Shown here piece after piece: positions 27,677 through 37,245 of a stretch of DNA of 64,000 nt; positions within the stretch are counted from its first letter, which is position 1; each line of letters begins with the position of its first letter. The notes below the pieces were generated by a model. The model saw only the letters and a program-made list of their open reading frames with translations, was not told where the DNA came from and made no database searches. Position numbers and translations under genes: made by a program. This DNA comes from Verrucomicrobiaceae bacterium (lineage in GTDB: Bacteria; Verrucomicrobiota; Verrucomicrobiia; Verrucomicrobiales; Verrucomicrobiaceae). Location of the stretch: assembly GCA_024232965.1 (NCBI GenBank), contig JACKQF010000001.1, positions 1,302,001 through 1,366,000 of the forward strand. Reading direction: 5' to 3'.

Positions 27677-28507
27677 TCACTTTACGAGTTCATCTACGAA
27701 CGGGGAAAACTCCCGCCAACTCCAGGCAGACTTTCCCACCCCCCAGCTTGTGTCAGGAGGTTGGGTTGGATTGATTTCTGCAGTCAGGATGTCTTCAACA
27801 TGTCGCTGACTTTGGGCAATGATCTGACCTCCTGGATCCACGACGTAGCTGTCGCCGTATCCCACGCCTTTTCCTCGACTCATCCCTGACTTTGTGTGGT
27901 CGATGACGACATTGTTGGCCCGGACAAAGTACCCATTATTCTCGATGGCTCGCGCGGTGTGATCAGCACGCACTTTGTTGAAATGCTGGAGAACGCCATC
28001 TTCGCGAATGTAGTTGAAATGCGGCGCAAAAATGATGCGAGCACCCTTAAGCGCGAGGATTCGAGCCGGCTCAATGTAACCACCATCAGCACAAATGAGA
28101 ACGCCAAAGGTTACACCTTGGTGCTCGAAAACAGGAAAATCACGTCCATGTTTGTGAAACTTCATGTACGCCGCACACTTGCTGTACTGACCCAGAAGGT
28201 GACCGCGATGAACCACTGCCGCCGTATTGTAAAGGTCGTCGCCACGCTGCTCGTTATAACCGACAATCGCCAGCGCGTCGTAGCGGCTCGTAATATCCAG
28301 CACACGGACCATCTGTGCGCTGTCACTACTGAAGGCCACGGCTCGGGCAAGCTCTGCGGTATCAGGGTATCCTGTTAGAAAGCACTCGGGAAAAGTAACG
28401 ATGGAGGCCCTCTCGGCGTCTGCCTTTTTCAGACCATCTTCAAAGCGCTCGAGATTGTGATCCAATTCCCCGCACCAAGATTCAAACTGACAGTGAATGA
28501 TTTTCAT
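27677..28507 (-). CDS. Carbon-nitrogen hydrolase (nitrilase superfamily)
   Basis: 276 residues. The Glu-Lys-Cys triad contexts are visible: FPECFLTGY (Glu), the Lys region YSKCAAYMKFHKHGRDF, and VLICADGGYIEP (Cys). The family hydrolyses amides or nitriles; which one cannot be read from sequence. It ends 26 bp from the tRNA-Gly gene on the opposite strand. Upstream, 37 bp separate it from the sulfatase stop on the same strand. Confidence 0.85.
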   Translation of the reverse strand: MKIIHCQFESWCGELDHNLERFEDGLKKADAERASIVTFPECFLTGYPDTAELARAVAFSSDSAQMVRVLDITSRYDALAIVGYNEQRGDDLYNTAAVVHRGHLLGQYSKCAAYMKFHKHGRDFPVFEHQGVTFGVLICADGGYIEPARILALKGARIIFAPHFNYIREDGVLQHFNKVRADHTARAIENNGYFVRANNVVIDHTKSGMSRGKGVGYGDSYVVDPGGQIIAQSQRHVEDILTAEINPTQPPDTSWGVGKSAWSWREFSPFVDELVK

Positions 28508-28544
28508 AACCGTGTGTGGTCAGAATCCATCGAGCTCATAGTGC

Positions 28545-30221
28545 TCACTCCTCCTTTGCAGCATTGCGCCCCTTCCCTTTGCCTTTGCCCTTTTCAAGGG
28601 CCGGCACGTCGATAGAAGCGATACGTGTGTTTTCGTCCATGACCGCTTGCCAGCGCGCGCCCATTGCCCTGACTCGATCAGGGTATTCTTTCGCGAGGTC
28701 ATGGCCTTCGCTGCGGTCGCTGGCGATGCGATAGAGTTCCCATGGCGCATTTTTGCCGGAGGCGACGATTTTCCACTCCCCCTGACGCAGGGCGCGATTC
28801 TCTTCGTGGCACCACCAGAGCTCCTCCCGTGGCAGAGCGTCCACTGACTGAAATGCTGGAAGAAGGCTGCGCCCTGGGGCTGGTGGCGCGCCAGGATCCC
28901 ACCACTGCCCTGCATCTTGACCTTCGGCGACGGACAGAATGGTCGGAACAATATCGATCAAATGTGCCGGACCATTCCGCCAACCACCGCGCATCGCTGG
29001 CTCCACTTTGGCTGGCCAATGCACGACCAGCGGTGTCGAGATGCCACCTTCATGCACCCAAGTCTTATGGCGACGCAGCGGAGTATTGCAGGCGCCGGAC
29101 CAACCGGGACCGATGCAAAGATAACTGGCCGCCGATCCCGGGGCCGCTGTTGGGTCATGCCCATCATCACGAATCATCATTTCTGCGCTGGCACCATTGT
29201 CGGACATGAAGAGAATCAGGGTATTGTCCATCGCGCCCATCTCGCGGATTTGTGCCAGCACGCGGCCGATTTCCTGGTCCATGCGATCGACCATGGCAGC
29301 GTGGATGGCCATCTTTTGAGCCTGAAATTTTTGCTGCACCTCGTTCAATTCCTTCCATGGCAAAGGCAAATTGACCTCCCCTGCGCCGAGTGCCGCGATG
29401 GCCTCTGGGAATGCATACGGCGGACCGATGCCTTGTTCCATTGGCAACAACTCATCTGAGGGCAGACCTTCGGCCTTCATTTTATGCCAGCGCGCCTCAC
29501 GCACCGCGTCCCAGCCTTTTTGATACACATCTTGATATTTCGCGATGTCCTCTGGCAGGGCGTGCAAAGGGAAATGAGGGCAGGTAAAGGCGAGGTAGTG
29601 GAAGAAGGGCTGATCTGCATGTTTGGCGGCATGTTCCTTCAGAAAACTTACCGCATGATCCGCAATGATACGGGTGGCGTAAAACCCCGTATCCGGCTCG
29701 ACCGGTGGCTGTGGGACATCATCTTCGAAATGGACGCGCGGCCCAAAGAACCTCCCCTGATCTTGGATCATGTAAGAGTGGTCGAAGCCGTTCGCCAGGG
29801 CCTTGCCATCCACATGCCACTTTCCAGTGTGGTAGCAGCGATACCCCAGGCCTTGCAGACGTTGTGGTAGCAATTTCGCCCAGGTTGGACGAACCCCTCG
29901 ACCACCACTCGGGACACCCGGGACGGTGTCCCTGCGAATGGTCTGCGCATAGTAACCAGTGAGCAAGGTGCCACGCGATGGCCAACACCGCGCCGTATTG
30001 TAAAACTGGGAAAAGCGTAGACCGTCCTTCGCCAAGGCGTCGAGATTGGGAGTGGAAATCTCGCTGCCATAACAGCCGAGGTCCGAGAAACCCAGGTCAT
30101 CCGCCAAGATGATGAGCACATTGGGCTGCGCGGACTTTTCCGCGATAGCTGACGACGTGGCCATCAACATTGCATTGATGATCAGCGAGAGTCTGCAGAG
30201 TCTTTGAACGTTCCGAGTCAT
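28545..30221 (-). CDS. Secreted sulfatase (type I, formylglycine-dependent)
   Basis: 558 residues. A signal peptide (LCRLSLIINAMLMATSSAIA) precedes NVLIILADDLGFSDLGCYG, the metal-binding Asp pair. The C-x-P-S-R activation motif CWPSRGTLLTG marks the Cys that is converted to formylglycine. LFMSDNGAS supplies the distal Asp/Asn metal ligands. The family removes sulfate esters from polysaccharides or small molecules. The C-terminal tail is Lys/Gly rich (KGKGKGKG). The ATG at 30221 is used instead of a TTG two codons upstream. It follows the Gfo/Idh/MocA gene, behind a strong terminator, so it likely has its own promoter. Confidence 0.92.
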   Translation of the reverse strand: MTRNVQRLCRLSLIINAMLMATSSAIAEKSAQPNVLIILADDLGFSDLGCYGSEISTPNLDALAKDGLRFSQFYNTARCWPSRGTLLTGYYAQTIRRDTVPGVPSGGRGVRPTWAKLLPQRLQGLGYRCYHTGKWHVDGKALANGFDHSYMIQDQGRFFGPRVHFEDDVPQPPVEPDTGFYATRIIADHAVSFLKEHAAKHADQPFFHYLAFTCPHFPLHALPEDIAKYQDVYQKGWDAVREARWHKMKAEGLPSDELLPMEQGIGPPYAFPEAIAALGAGEVNLPLPWKELNEVQQKFQAQKMAIHAAMVDRMDQEIGRVLAQIREMGAMDNTLILFMSDNGASAEMMIRDDGHDPTAAPGSAASYLCIGPGWSGACNTPLRRHKTWVHEGGISTPLVVHWPAKVEPAMRGGWRNGPAHLIDIVPTILSVAEGQDAGQWWDPGAPPAPGRSLLPAFQSVDALPREELWWCHEENRALRQGEWKIVASGKNAPWELYRIASDRSEGHDLAKEYPDRVRAMGARWQAVMDENTRIASIDVPALEKGKGKGKGRNAAKEE

Positions 30222-30298
30222 TCGCAATTAACGCGACGGAGGGCGGAGCCTTTCCGCAACCAAGCTCTAGAGCGGAATGCGATGCTGATTCGCCATAC

Positions 30299-30337
30299 AA
30301 AAAAGAGTCCCGCAACGGCGAACCGTTGCGGGACTCC
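30299..30337 (-). terminator. Strong intrinsic terminator for the Gfo/Idh/MocA gene
   Basis: On the minus strand a perfect 14-bp stem (30336-30323 with 30318-30305) closes a TTCG tetraloop and is followed by six T (30304-30299). It lies 22 nt after the stop at 30359. This is one of the clearest terminators in the window. Confidence 0.95.
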
Positions 30338-30358
30338 AGGGAATAATCTCAGCTGTGC

Positions 30359-31819
30359 TTATGCTGGCTTCCAGCCTTCGCGATAGGACGGCCGGGTAAT
30401 GAACTGATTCGCAGCAGGGACGTTGGTGACCTTCATGTTGTCACGATCCCAGGAGATCGATTCCTGGGAGCGAATCGCAAGATTGCCCAGGAGAACAAAC
30501 TCCGTCAGCGGGCAGGAGTAATCGAAATTCGACATCGGCTTGCCACCATCGGTGATGCAAGTCGCCCAATGGAGCTGAGGATTGCCTTGAAGCTCTTTTG
30601 GAAGGCGCGGCTCGGTCTGCTTGATTTTGCCAGCCTTCATGTCGATGCGCGTCTGGGTGTAGCGATCTTCAGGCCAGACAACGGGGCTTTGGCAGTAGGC
30701 TTCGCCTTCGAAAATCGTGCCTTCGGTACCGATGAAGGCCATGCCGGAGGTTGCCTTGTCAAAGGCCTTGATGGCCAATTCGCTGTCCATGAACGGTGGG
30801 CGTTCGGGTTTGTTCGGCACACCATCCTTCATCCCGTCGTGCCAGCTGACGGTCATAGCTTGATGCTGTCCGGCAGGCATGTGATAGACCAGATGGCTCC
30901 ACATCGGAGCGTTCTTGTCATTGATCGGACCGCTGGTGACATCGATTTTTTCAGGGATCAGTTGACCCAGAATGCTGAAGGTGGAGTCCATGATGTGGCA
31001 CCCCATGTCGCCGAGTGCACCGGAACCAAACTGCCACCATCCTCGCCACGCAAAGGGATGCAGGCTGTTGCTGCGCTTATTCTTCTTCCCATCCGGAAGA
31101 TCAAACTCAAAATACGGTTCCATGGGTTCCGAGGACATCCACAGATCCCAATCAAGATTGGTTGGGCATTCGACGATCTTCTTCGTGATCGGACCTTGAG
31201 GCCAGATTGGGCGGTTCGTCCAGAGGCGGATCTCCTTGAGGGTGCCGATGACTCCCTGCTCAATCCACTCCTTGGCCATGCGTTGACCTTCATAGGTGCG
31301 GCCTTGGTTGCCCATGTTGGTGACGACACCTGCTTCTGTCGCGGTTTTGTGCAGATCTCGAACCTCGCCGATGTAGTTGCACAGAGGCTTTTGAACACAG
31401 ATGTGCTTCTTGTGCTTCAGTGCCCACATGGCGGCTAGGTAATGCGTATGGTCCGGGGTGGAGACGATGACACCATCGATCTCGTTGGACATCTCGTCGA
31501 ACATCTTGCGGAAGTCCTGGTACAGCTTCGGCACATTCGGTGCCGGTGCATTCGATTCGGAGTGATGTTTCTCGCGCTTTTTGGCGGCTTCTTCCAGCCG
31601 CTTCGTGTCCACATCCACCATGGCGATGATGTTATGGTTCAGGGTCACCGCCTGGGTGTCGGACTGGCCCTTACCGTTAGCACCGATCTGGACAAGGTTA
31701 AGGCGCTTGCCCGCGGCATTTTGGCCACGCAACAGGAGGTTAGGACCAGTAAAGGCGCTGGCAGCGAGACTGGCGCCTGCACCGAGAAATCGACGGCGTG
31801 AGTAGGGGAATTGAGCCAT
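30359..31819 (-). CDS. Tat-exported Gfo/Idh/MocA-family oxidoreductase
   Basis: 486 residues. The twin-arginine signal SRRRFLGAGASLAASAF is followed by a nucleotide-binding domain (LNLVQIGANGKGQSDTQ, NIIAMVDVDTKR) and HICVQKPLCNYIGEVRDL, the E-K-P region with Gln in place of Glu. EGWKPA closes the protein. The family oxidises or reduces sugars and inositols with NAD(P); exported Tat forms are common in planctomycetes and verrucomicrobia. The ATG at 31819 is chosen because the signal peptide starts there. Divergent from the arginyltransferase-like gene. Confidence 0.9.
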   Translation of the reverse strand: MAQFPYSRRRFLGAGASLAASAFTGPNLLLRGQNAAGKRLNLVQIGANGKGQSDTQAVTLNHNIIAMVDVDTKRLEEAAKKREKHHSESNAPAPNVPKLYQDFRKMFDEMSNEIDGVIVSTPDHTHYLAAMWALKHKKHICVQKPLCNYIGEVRDLHKTATEAGVVTNMGNQGRTYEGQRMAKEWIEQGVIGTLKEIRLWTNRPIWPQGPITKKIVECPTNLDWDLWMSSEPMEPYFEFDLPDGKKNKRSNSLHPFAWRGWWQFGSGALGDMGCHIMDSTFSILGQLIPEKIDVTSGPINDKNAPMWSHLVYHMPAGQHQAMTVSWHDGMKDGVPNKPERPPFMDSELAIKAFDKATSGMAFIGTEGTIFEGEAYCQSPVVWPEDRYTQTRIDMKAGKIKQTEPRLPKELQGNPQLHWATCITDGGKPMSNFDYSCPLTEFVLLGNLAIRSQESISWDRDNMKVTNVPAANQFITRPSYREGWKPA

Positions 31820-31958
31820 TAGAATGTGCGATTGATTGGATGGTTGTATGAAATCACGCGTCCGAAGTTCGGGGCGTTGTTTGGGAACGTCCAGCATGTG
31901 CTGCTTGTTACAAGATTTGGTGGCGCGATGTGCTGAGTCGGCGGATGATGAGGCTAAG

Positions 31959-32636
31959 ATGATCGACGTGCCTTTCATCAACGAGTTCTTCCACGCGCCG
32001 GAGGTTTCCGCCGCGCAGATGGACGAATTCTGGTCTCAGGGTTGGCGTCATTTTGGTGTGGAGTTTTTTCGCTACTCCGCCATGCCCACTTCTTCGGGCG
32101 ACTGGCACGTGATCCAACCCCTGCGAGTCGCCGTCGGCTCTTTCGTTCCATCAAAAAGTCAGCGGCGCGTCTTGCGGCGCAATGCAGACCTGCGCTGCGA
32201 ATGGAGTCCCGCAGCCATCGGTCCGGAAGTTCAGGCGATGTTTGAACGCCATAAACAAAGATTCACAGAAAACGTGCCGGAATCGCTGTCCGTCTTCTTC
32301 TCCCCGGACCCGAGTAAAATTCCCTGCGAATGCCTTTCTCTGCGCGTTTGGAATGGCGATCAACTCGTGGCGGTTAGCTTTTTGGACATTGGCCAACGCG
32401 CAACCTCCAGCGTCTATGGCGTCTTTGAGCCGGACGAATCTGCACGTAGTTTGGGGATCTTCACGATGCTAAAGGAGATCGAGTGGACCCAATCCAGCGG
32501 TCGTCTTTTTTACTATCCGGGTTACGCAACTCGAGAGCCTAGCCATTACGACTACAAGAAGCAGTTCTCCGCCATGCAATACCTCGATTGGGCCGATGAA
32601 TGGCACGTCATGCCAAGGCAAAAAACGCCCCCTTAG
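31959..32636 (+). CDS. Arginyl/leucyl-tRNA-protein transferase-like protein (ATE/Bpt type)
   Basis: 225 residues from the ATG at 31959. GWRHFGVEFFRY and VGSFVPSKSQRRVLRRNADL match the N-terminal region of the Bpt/ATE family. SLDIGQRATSSVYGVFEPD-like residues and YFYPGYATREPSHYDYK-type residues near the end match the ATE C-terminal domain. Family enzymes add Leu or Arg to acidic N-termini as a degradation tag. The N-terminal cysteine cluster usual in the family (RP-x-C-x-x-C-x-x-C) is absent here. The start could be further upstream (first ATG at 31836). Confidence 0.75.
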   Translation: MIDVPFINEFFHAPEVSAAQMDEFWSQGWRHFGVEFFRYSAMPTSSGDWHVIQPLRVAVGSFVPSKSQRRVLRRNADLRCEWSPAAIGPEVQAMFERHKQRFTENVPESLSVFFSPDPSKIPCECLSLRVWNGDQLVAVSFLDIGQRATSSVYGVFEPDESARSLGIFTMLKEIEWTQSSGRLFYYPGYATREPSHYDYKKQFSAMQYLDWADEWHVMPRQKTPP

Positions 32637-32750
32637 CTTTTCTAGAGTTGCCCCCCCCTGCCAACGAGACCACACCGAGCTCAGCAACTACTGCGAGATA
32701 TTAGGAATCACTTGATTCCGAATCAACTCTGCTTTCCATTGTAAGGAGCC

Positions 32751-33176
32751 ATGCTCAACGTCCAACGAACCCGTCACTCCCAAGAGCAGGAGGAGGTGCA
32801 GTTGCCGCGGATTGTAATGATGACCTATCTGGCCGCGGGATGGACGGTCCCTGTGCTTTATTTTCTGCTGAAAAGGCATGAGGCGGGCGGGCTAACGGCC
32901 TTTGCCTTCATCTCCAGCGCTGCCGGTATCGCTGGCCTGTGCACCGGACGTCAGTGGTGCCGATTCGCGATTGGTATCGTATGGCTGGCGGTGGCAATCC
33001 ACGGCGTCTTCTTCGTGCTGCACATTTTGCCAACTCTTCCCACGACCGAGACGAGTCTCGTGCCTCCTGGATTTTCAAAGTTTTGGCTCGGACTCACCAA
33101 TCTCGGAGGCTTCGTCGGCGGCCTCATGGTGCTTTTTTCACCCGAAGATTCGGCTGGCCGCCCGGCACGGTTTTAG
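32751..33176 (+). CDS. Small integral membrane protein, unknown
   Basis: 141 residues, preceded by a good ribosome-binding site (AAGGAG, 5 nt before ATG). Four hydrophobic segments are visible at about 22-40, 49-65, 72-95 and 110-127. A polar Gln/Glu-rich N-terminus is probably cytoplasmic. No family recognised. It converges on tlyA with a 4-bp overlap of stop regions. Confidence 0.7.
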   Translation: MLNVQRTRHSQEQEEVQLPRIVMMTYLAAGWTVPVLYFLLKRHEAGGLTAFAFISSAAGIAGLCTGRQWCRFAIGIVWLAVAIHGVFFVLHILPTLPTTETSLVPPGFSKFWLGLTNLGGFVGGLMVLFSPEDSAGRPARF

Positions 33177-33907
33177 GCTTTGGTAAACCACGCGAGGAAT
33201 TCGCGGTTGCCATCTGTGCCCTGAATCGATGACTCTACCAAGCCCCGCCACTGAAGCTCTGGGCGCGCCCGCACAAAAGATTCGATTCGTTCACACGCCT
33301 TGGCATGGGCTGCGGGATCTCTGACAATGCCCCCTTTCCCCACCTCTTCGCGAGACAACTCAAACTGCGGCTTCACGAGCACCACGGCGTTGCCTCCCGG
33401 TTTCAGCACCTCAATTCCAGGCGGCAATACCAAGGTCAGCGAGATGAAAGATACATCCGCAACGACCACGTCCACCATCTCAGGGACATCAGCGGCCACC
33501 ATGTGGCGAACGTTGAAATGCTCGCGAGAGACCACTCGGGGATCATTACGGAGCTTCCAGACAAGTTGATTGGTGCCTACATCAAAGGCATACACCTTCA
33601 CTACACCATGCTGCAAAAGGCAATCCGTAAAGCCGCCCGTCGACGCCCCGATATCCAGCGCCACGCCACCTGCGACATCAATGCCGAAGTGTGCCAGTGC
33701 CCCCTCAAGCTTCAATCCCCCACGACTGACAAAGCGCGGCATTTCCTTCACCGTAACGATCCCATCTTCGGGGATCGCCATGCCGGGCTTCGTCGATGGC
33801 TGGCCATTCAATAGAACCTGACCCGCCAAGATGAGCCGCTTTGCTTGCTCACGTGATTCACACAGACCACGCTGCACTACAGCTTGGTCGAGACGCAGTT
33901 TTGCCAT
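33173..33907 (-). CDS. tlyA: TlyA-family rRNA methyltransferase
   Basis: 244 residues. An N-terminal S4 RNA-binding domain (AKLRLDQAVVQRGLCESREQ, LILAGQVLLNGQ) is joined to an FtsJ-like SAM domain (GVALDIGASTGGFTDCLLQHG, VVADVSFISL, VLVKPQFELSREEVGKGG). TlyA enzymes 2'-O-methylate 16S and/or 23S rRNA. The ATG at 33907 is preferred to a TTG five codons upstream. It begins 11 bp after the stop of a membrane-anchored protein on the same strand. Confidence 0.92.
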   Translation of the reverse strand: MAKLRLDQAVVQRGLCESREQAKRLILAGQVLLNGQPSTKPGMAIPEDGIVTVKEMPRFVSRGGLKLEGALAHFGIDVAGGVALDIGASTGGFTDCLLQHGVVKVYAFDVGTNQLVWKLRNDPRVVSREHFNVRHMVAADVPEMVDVVVADVSFISLTLVLPPGIEVLKPGGNAVVLVKPQFELSREEVGKGGIVRDPAAHAKACERIESFVRARPELQWRGLVESSIQGTDGNREFLAWFTKA

Positions 33908-33918
33908 GCAGCAGGAAC

Positions 33919-34575
33919 TCAAAAGGTGGAGACGACCTGGATGACATCGTCCCCAGGCACGATCTCAACTCCAGCAGGGATGGACTTGGGATCAACATCC
34001 GCGATGCACTCTTCCGCCTCAACAGCATCACTGATCTTGACGCGTCCCACGATCGAGTTGCCGCGGCGAATTTCAAACAACGCTCCAGACGCTATGTTTT
34101 TGTTTGAGCCTGCATCGAGAACCACAAAGGACTGATCTTTGACAAAGTTCTTCACCTTGGCGATGGCAGGCATGTTCAGGATTTTGTTCTGCAAAGGCGT
34201 GAGGGGCGGAGGACCCGGAGGCTCGTCTGGGCGGGGCACGACCGCCTGCGGCTGAACCGACGCAACTGTACCAGCAGCGAGAGGGGCCGGTGCCGCAGAT
34301 ACCTGACCGCCAACGGGCTGATAGACACCTTGCGCATTCGGCATCAATGTCGGCGCAGCTGGGGCTACCATTCCCGGAGCTGGTGGCGTGATGGAAAGAC
34401 TAGCCACACTCGGCATCGCGACGGCTCCGGCAGACGTCTGCAGACGCTGCTGCTCCCGCATAAACTCTAGTTCCTTGCGCGCCCCCTGCGCCTCCTGCTG
34501 CCCCTGCCACGCAAGGTAAGCAGTCACAAAAAGAAGTCCCACAGTGAGTCCGAAGGCGAAGTGAAATAAACGCAT
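33919..34575 (-). CDS. Membrane-anchored protein with Pro/Ala linker, unknown
   Basis: 218 residues. One N-terminal transmembrane helix (FHFAFGLTVGLLFVTAYLAW) is followed by a short coiled-coil-like stretch (about 26-45), then a Pro/Ala/Val-rich linker (about 55-125). The C-terminal globular domain includes VKDQSFVVLDAGSNKNIASG and GNSIVGRVKISDAVEAE. That last domain resembles small beta-barrel repeats seen in envelope proteins that use a distance-spanning linker, but I cannot name a family. Upstream of tlyA by 11 bp, so probably the same transcript. Confidence 0.7.
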   Translation of the reverse strand: MRLFHFAFGLTVGLLFVTAYLAWQGQQEAQGARKELEFMREQQRLQTSAGAVAMPSVASLSITPPAPGMVAPAAPTLMPNAQGVYQPVGGQVSAAPAPLAAGTVASVQPQAVVPRPDEPPGPPPLTPLQNKILNMPAIAKVKNFVKDQSFVVLDAGSNKNIASGALFEIRRGNSIVGRVKISDAVEAEECIADVDPKSIPAGVEIVPGDDVIQVVSTF

Positions 34576-34748
34576 GAATGCATTCTAATTCCGGCACCCT
34601 CTCCACACAATACCCAATTCAGTTCGTCGCCAGCTTTTGCCGATATTTTTAAGCAACCCTGCCGCTCGTGTACTTCCGAAAAATCGGCATTCGACAAAAG
34701 GCCGCGATCCGGCATGATACACACTTTCACTCTCCAACACTCCCTTCC

Positions 34749-35525
34749 ATGTCCTCTATTTTTGAGCTTTTCTCCCTCCAAGAAAAAACCGCCGTCATCA
34801 TTGGTGGCACTGGCGAACTTTGCGGTTCCGTTGCCGAAGGATACGCAGCCGCAGGTGCCGAAGTGGTTCTAGTCGGCAGAGATCCGGCCAAGGCCGAAAA
34901 GCGCCTCGACGCCATTCACAATGCGGGGGGCCGAGGCTACTTTGTCGCTGCGGACGCTTCCCGCCGCGCGGACCTCCAGCTCCTACTGGATCAAGTGTTG
35001 GAGCGCTCTGGCGGTTGCCAGATTCTCGTCAATGGTGCTGGCGTCAATTCGCCCACCCCCTTCCTCGACATTCCTGAGGACGAATATGACCGCATCATGA
35101 ACATCAACACGAAGGCCGTGGTGCTGGCTTGCCAAGTGTTTGGTCGCTACTTCGTGGACAACAAAGTGCCAGCATCGATCATCAATCTCGGCTCCATGTC
35201 CGGCCTGCTGCCGCTCAGCCGAGTCTTCACTTATTCGATGTCAAAGGCCGCTGTCCATAACCTCAGCAAAAATCTTGCTCGTGAATGGGCACCCCTGGGC
35301 ATCCGGGTGAACACCCTCGTGCCAGGCTTTTTCCCCGCTGAACAAAACCGCAAAGTCCTCACGCCAGATCGTGTCGAAAACATCATGCGCCACACGCCAA
35401 TGAACCGCTTTGGCGAGGCCAAAGAACTGGTAGGCGCGGCTCTCCTGCTGGCAGCAGATAGCGGCTCTTTCATCACAGGCCATGAAATGGTGGTCGACGG
35501 TGGTTACTCGTCCATGCCCATCTAA
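34749..35525 (+). CDS. Short-chain dehydrogenase/reductase
   Basis: 258 residues. NAD(P) motif VIIGGTGELCGSVAEGYA, then VLVGRD, ILVNGAGVNSP, the active-site Ser in INLGSMSG, and Tyr-x3-Lys in TYSMSKAAVHNLS. The opening SIFELFSLQEKTAVIIGGTG resembles SDRs called D-mannonate or gluconate oxidoreductases, but the substrate is not proven. The ATG at 34749 is preferred. queA begins 8 bp after its stop, so the two are co-transcribed. Confidence 0.9.
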   Translation: MSSIFELFSLQEKTAVIIGGTGELCGSVAEGYAAAGAEVVLVGRDPAKAEKRLDAIHNAGGRGYFVAADASRRADLQLLLDQVLERSGGCQILVNGAGVNSPTPFLDIPEDEYDRIMNINTKAVVLACQVFGRYFVDNKVPASIINLGSMSGLLPLSRVFTYSMSKAAVHNLSKNLAREWAPLGIRVNTLVPGFFPAEQNRKVLTPDRVENIMRHTPMNRFGEAKELVGAALLLAADSGSFITGHEMVVDGGYSSMPI

Positions 35526-35532
35526 CTGCGCC

Positions 35533-36510
35533 GTGCTCACTGCGGACTTCGATTACTACCTACCGCCCGAACTCATCGCCAGCGAACCGCTGCCGGAGCG
35601 TTCTGCCTCGCGGATGCTGGTCTTGCACCGCGACAGCGGCGAGATTGAGCACCGCAATTTCAACGACTTCACCAGCTACCTCCGCCCGCAGGATCTCGTG
35701 GTGCTGAACGACACGCGAGTAGTGCCAGCCCGCTTCTTCCCTGACGAAGGCGGTCGCGAGGTTTTGCGCTTGGAGGCGATCACTCCGCTGCGGTGGCGCT
35801 GCATGATCAAACCGGGAAAAAAATTCCGCGTCCAGCAGCAGTTTCATCTCGGTGCAGCGACAGGCACGGTCATTGAAATTCTCGAGAACGGGGAACGTAT
35901 CATCGACTTCGATCAGCCGGTGGACGAGGCCGCCCATGGACACCTTGCCCTGCCTCACTACATGGGCCGCGATGATCAACCGAGCGACTCCGAACGCTAC
36001 CAAACGGTCTTCGCTCGCGAAGAAGGCTCCATCGCCGCCCCCACGGCTGGCCTGCATTTCACGCCTGAATTGATCCAACAACTCCCCCACGCCTTTGTCA
36101 CCCTGCACGTCGGAGTCGGCACCTTTCAGCCCGTTAAGGCGGAAACCATCACCGATCACGTCATGCACTCAGAGCGCTACGAGATCCCCCAAATAACGGC
36201 GGATGCGATCCGTGATGCTAAGCGAGTCATCGCTGTGGGCACCACCGCCACCCGCACTCTCGAGTCCGTGGCGCAAGCAAATGAAGGTCGAGTCATCGCC
36301 GCGAGTGGTAGCACCGACATCTTCATCTATCCTGGCTATCAGTTTCAAGTCGTCGGCGCGTTGCTGACGAATTTCCATCTTCCGAAATCCACGCTCATGA
36401 TGCTGGTTAGCGCCCTCGCCGGAAGAGATCTGATCCTGAAAGCCTACGCTGAAGCGATCGCTGAACGCTACCGATTTTACAGCTACGGCGATTGCATGCT
36501 GATTCTCTGA
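35533..36510 (+). CDS. queA: S-adenosylmethionine:tRNA ribosyltransferase-isomerase
   Basis: 325 residues from a GTG start, placed 8 bp after the SDR stop. It makes epoxyqueuosine in tRNA. Motifs are FDYYLPPELIASEPLPERSASRML, LVVLNDTRVVPARF, GSIAAPTAGLHFT, HVGVGTFQPVKAE and the C-terminal NFHLPKSTLMMLVSALAG. Slightly short for the family (about 340). No other queuosine gene is in view. Confidence 0.95.
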   Translation: MLTADFDYYLPPELIASEPLPERSASRMLVLHRDSGEIEHRNFNDFTSYLRPQDLVVLNDTRVVPARFFPDEGGREVLRLEAITPLRWRCMIKPGKKFRVQQQFHLGAATGTVIEILENGERIIDFDQPVDEAAHGHLALPHYMGRDDQPSDSERYQTVFAREEGSIAAPTAGLHFTPELIQQLPHAFVTLHVGVGTFQPVKAETITDHVMHSERYEIPQITADAIRDAKRVIAVGTTATRTLESVAQANEGRVIAASGSTDIFIYPGYQFQVVGALLTNFHLPKSTLMMLVSALAGRDLILKAYAEAIAERYRFYSYGDCMLIL

Positions 36511-36516
36511 CTAGCC

Positions 36517-37245
36517 TCAGGCACCGCGAAGTTTCGATACGTCGTAGAGCGAATACATCGCCGAAAGAGCCACGTCACGACGTCCAGACTTCAAATCATC
36601 AAACGTCACGCTCTTGCCGGGCAAGAACTTGAAGTGTCCCGACCGCGTCCGACGCAATGAGCTGAGATGCGCGCCACAGCCAAGTTTTTGACCAATGTCA
36701 TGGGCATACGAGCGAACGTAGAAGCCCTTGCTGCACACCACACGGAAGTCAATTTCAGGCAACTCCACACGCGCAATCTCACGATCGTAGACACGCACAA
36801 ACCTTGGCTCACGCTCGACTTCTTGCCCCTTGCGAGCGAGCTTGTAAAGTGGCACACCGTTGATCTTGATGGCGGAAACCATGGGCGGCATCTGGTAGAA
36901 ATCACCCCGGAAAGCATCAAAAGCCGCCTCGATCTCCTCCCGACTGTATTCGCCCACGGGCTTTTCTTCGACGACTTGCCCCTCCTTGTCGTAGCTGTTG
37001 GTCGTGGTCCCCAGACGGATAGTGCCGGTGTATTCCTTGTCCTCGCTCATCAGCAAATCCGATAGCTTCGTGCCAGTACCGACCACCAGAATCAGCATAC
37101 CTGTGGCCATCGGGTCCAGCGTCCCACAGTGGCCGATCTTCTTGGTGTTTAGGCAACGCCGAGCAACGGCCACAACATCATGCGACGTCATGTCCTGACC
37201 TTTATCCACCAGCAAGACTCCGTTAATCGATTCGTCTGACTTCAT
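36517..37245 (-). CDS. truB: tRNA pseudouridine-55 synthase
   Basis: 242 residues. INGVLLVDKGQDMTSHDVV, then GHCGTLDPMATGMLILVVG, which holds the catalytic Asp, and KEYTGTIRLGTTTNSYD are typical of TruB. Makes psi55 in the T loop. The start overlaps the end of nrnA by 23 bp, so the genes are translationally coupled at the end of the nusA-infB-rbfA-nrnA series. Confidence 0.96.
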   Translation of the reverse strand: MKSDESINGVLLVDKGQDMTSHDVVAVARRCLNTKKIGHCGTLDPMATGMLILVVGTGTKLSDLLMSEDKEYTGTIRLGTTTNSYDKEGQVVEEKPVGEYSREEIEAAFDAFRGDFYQMPPMVSAIKINGVPLYKLARKGQEVEREPRFVRVYDREIARVELPEIDFRVVCSKGFYVRSYAHDIGQKLGCGAHLSSLRRTRSGHFKFLPGKSVTFDDLKSGRRDVALSAMYSLYDVSKLRGA

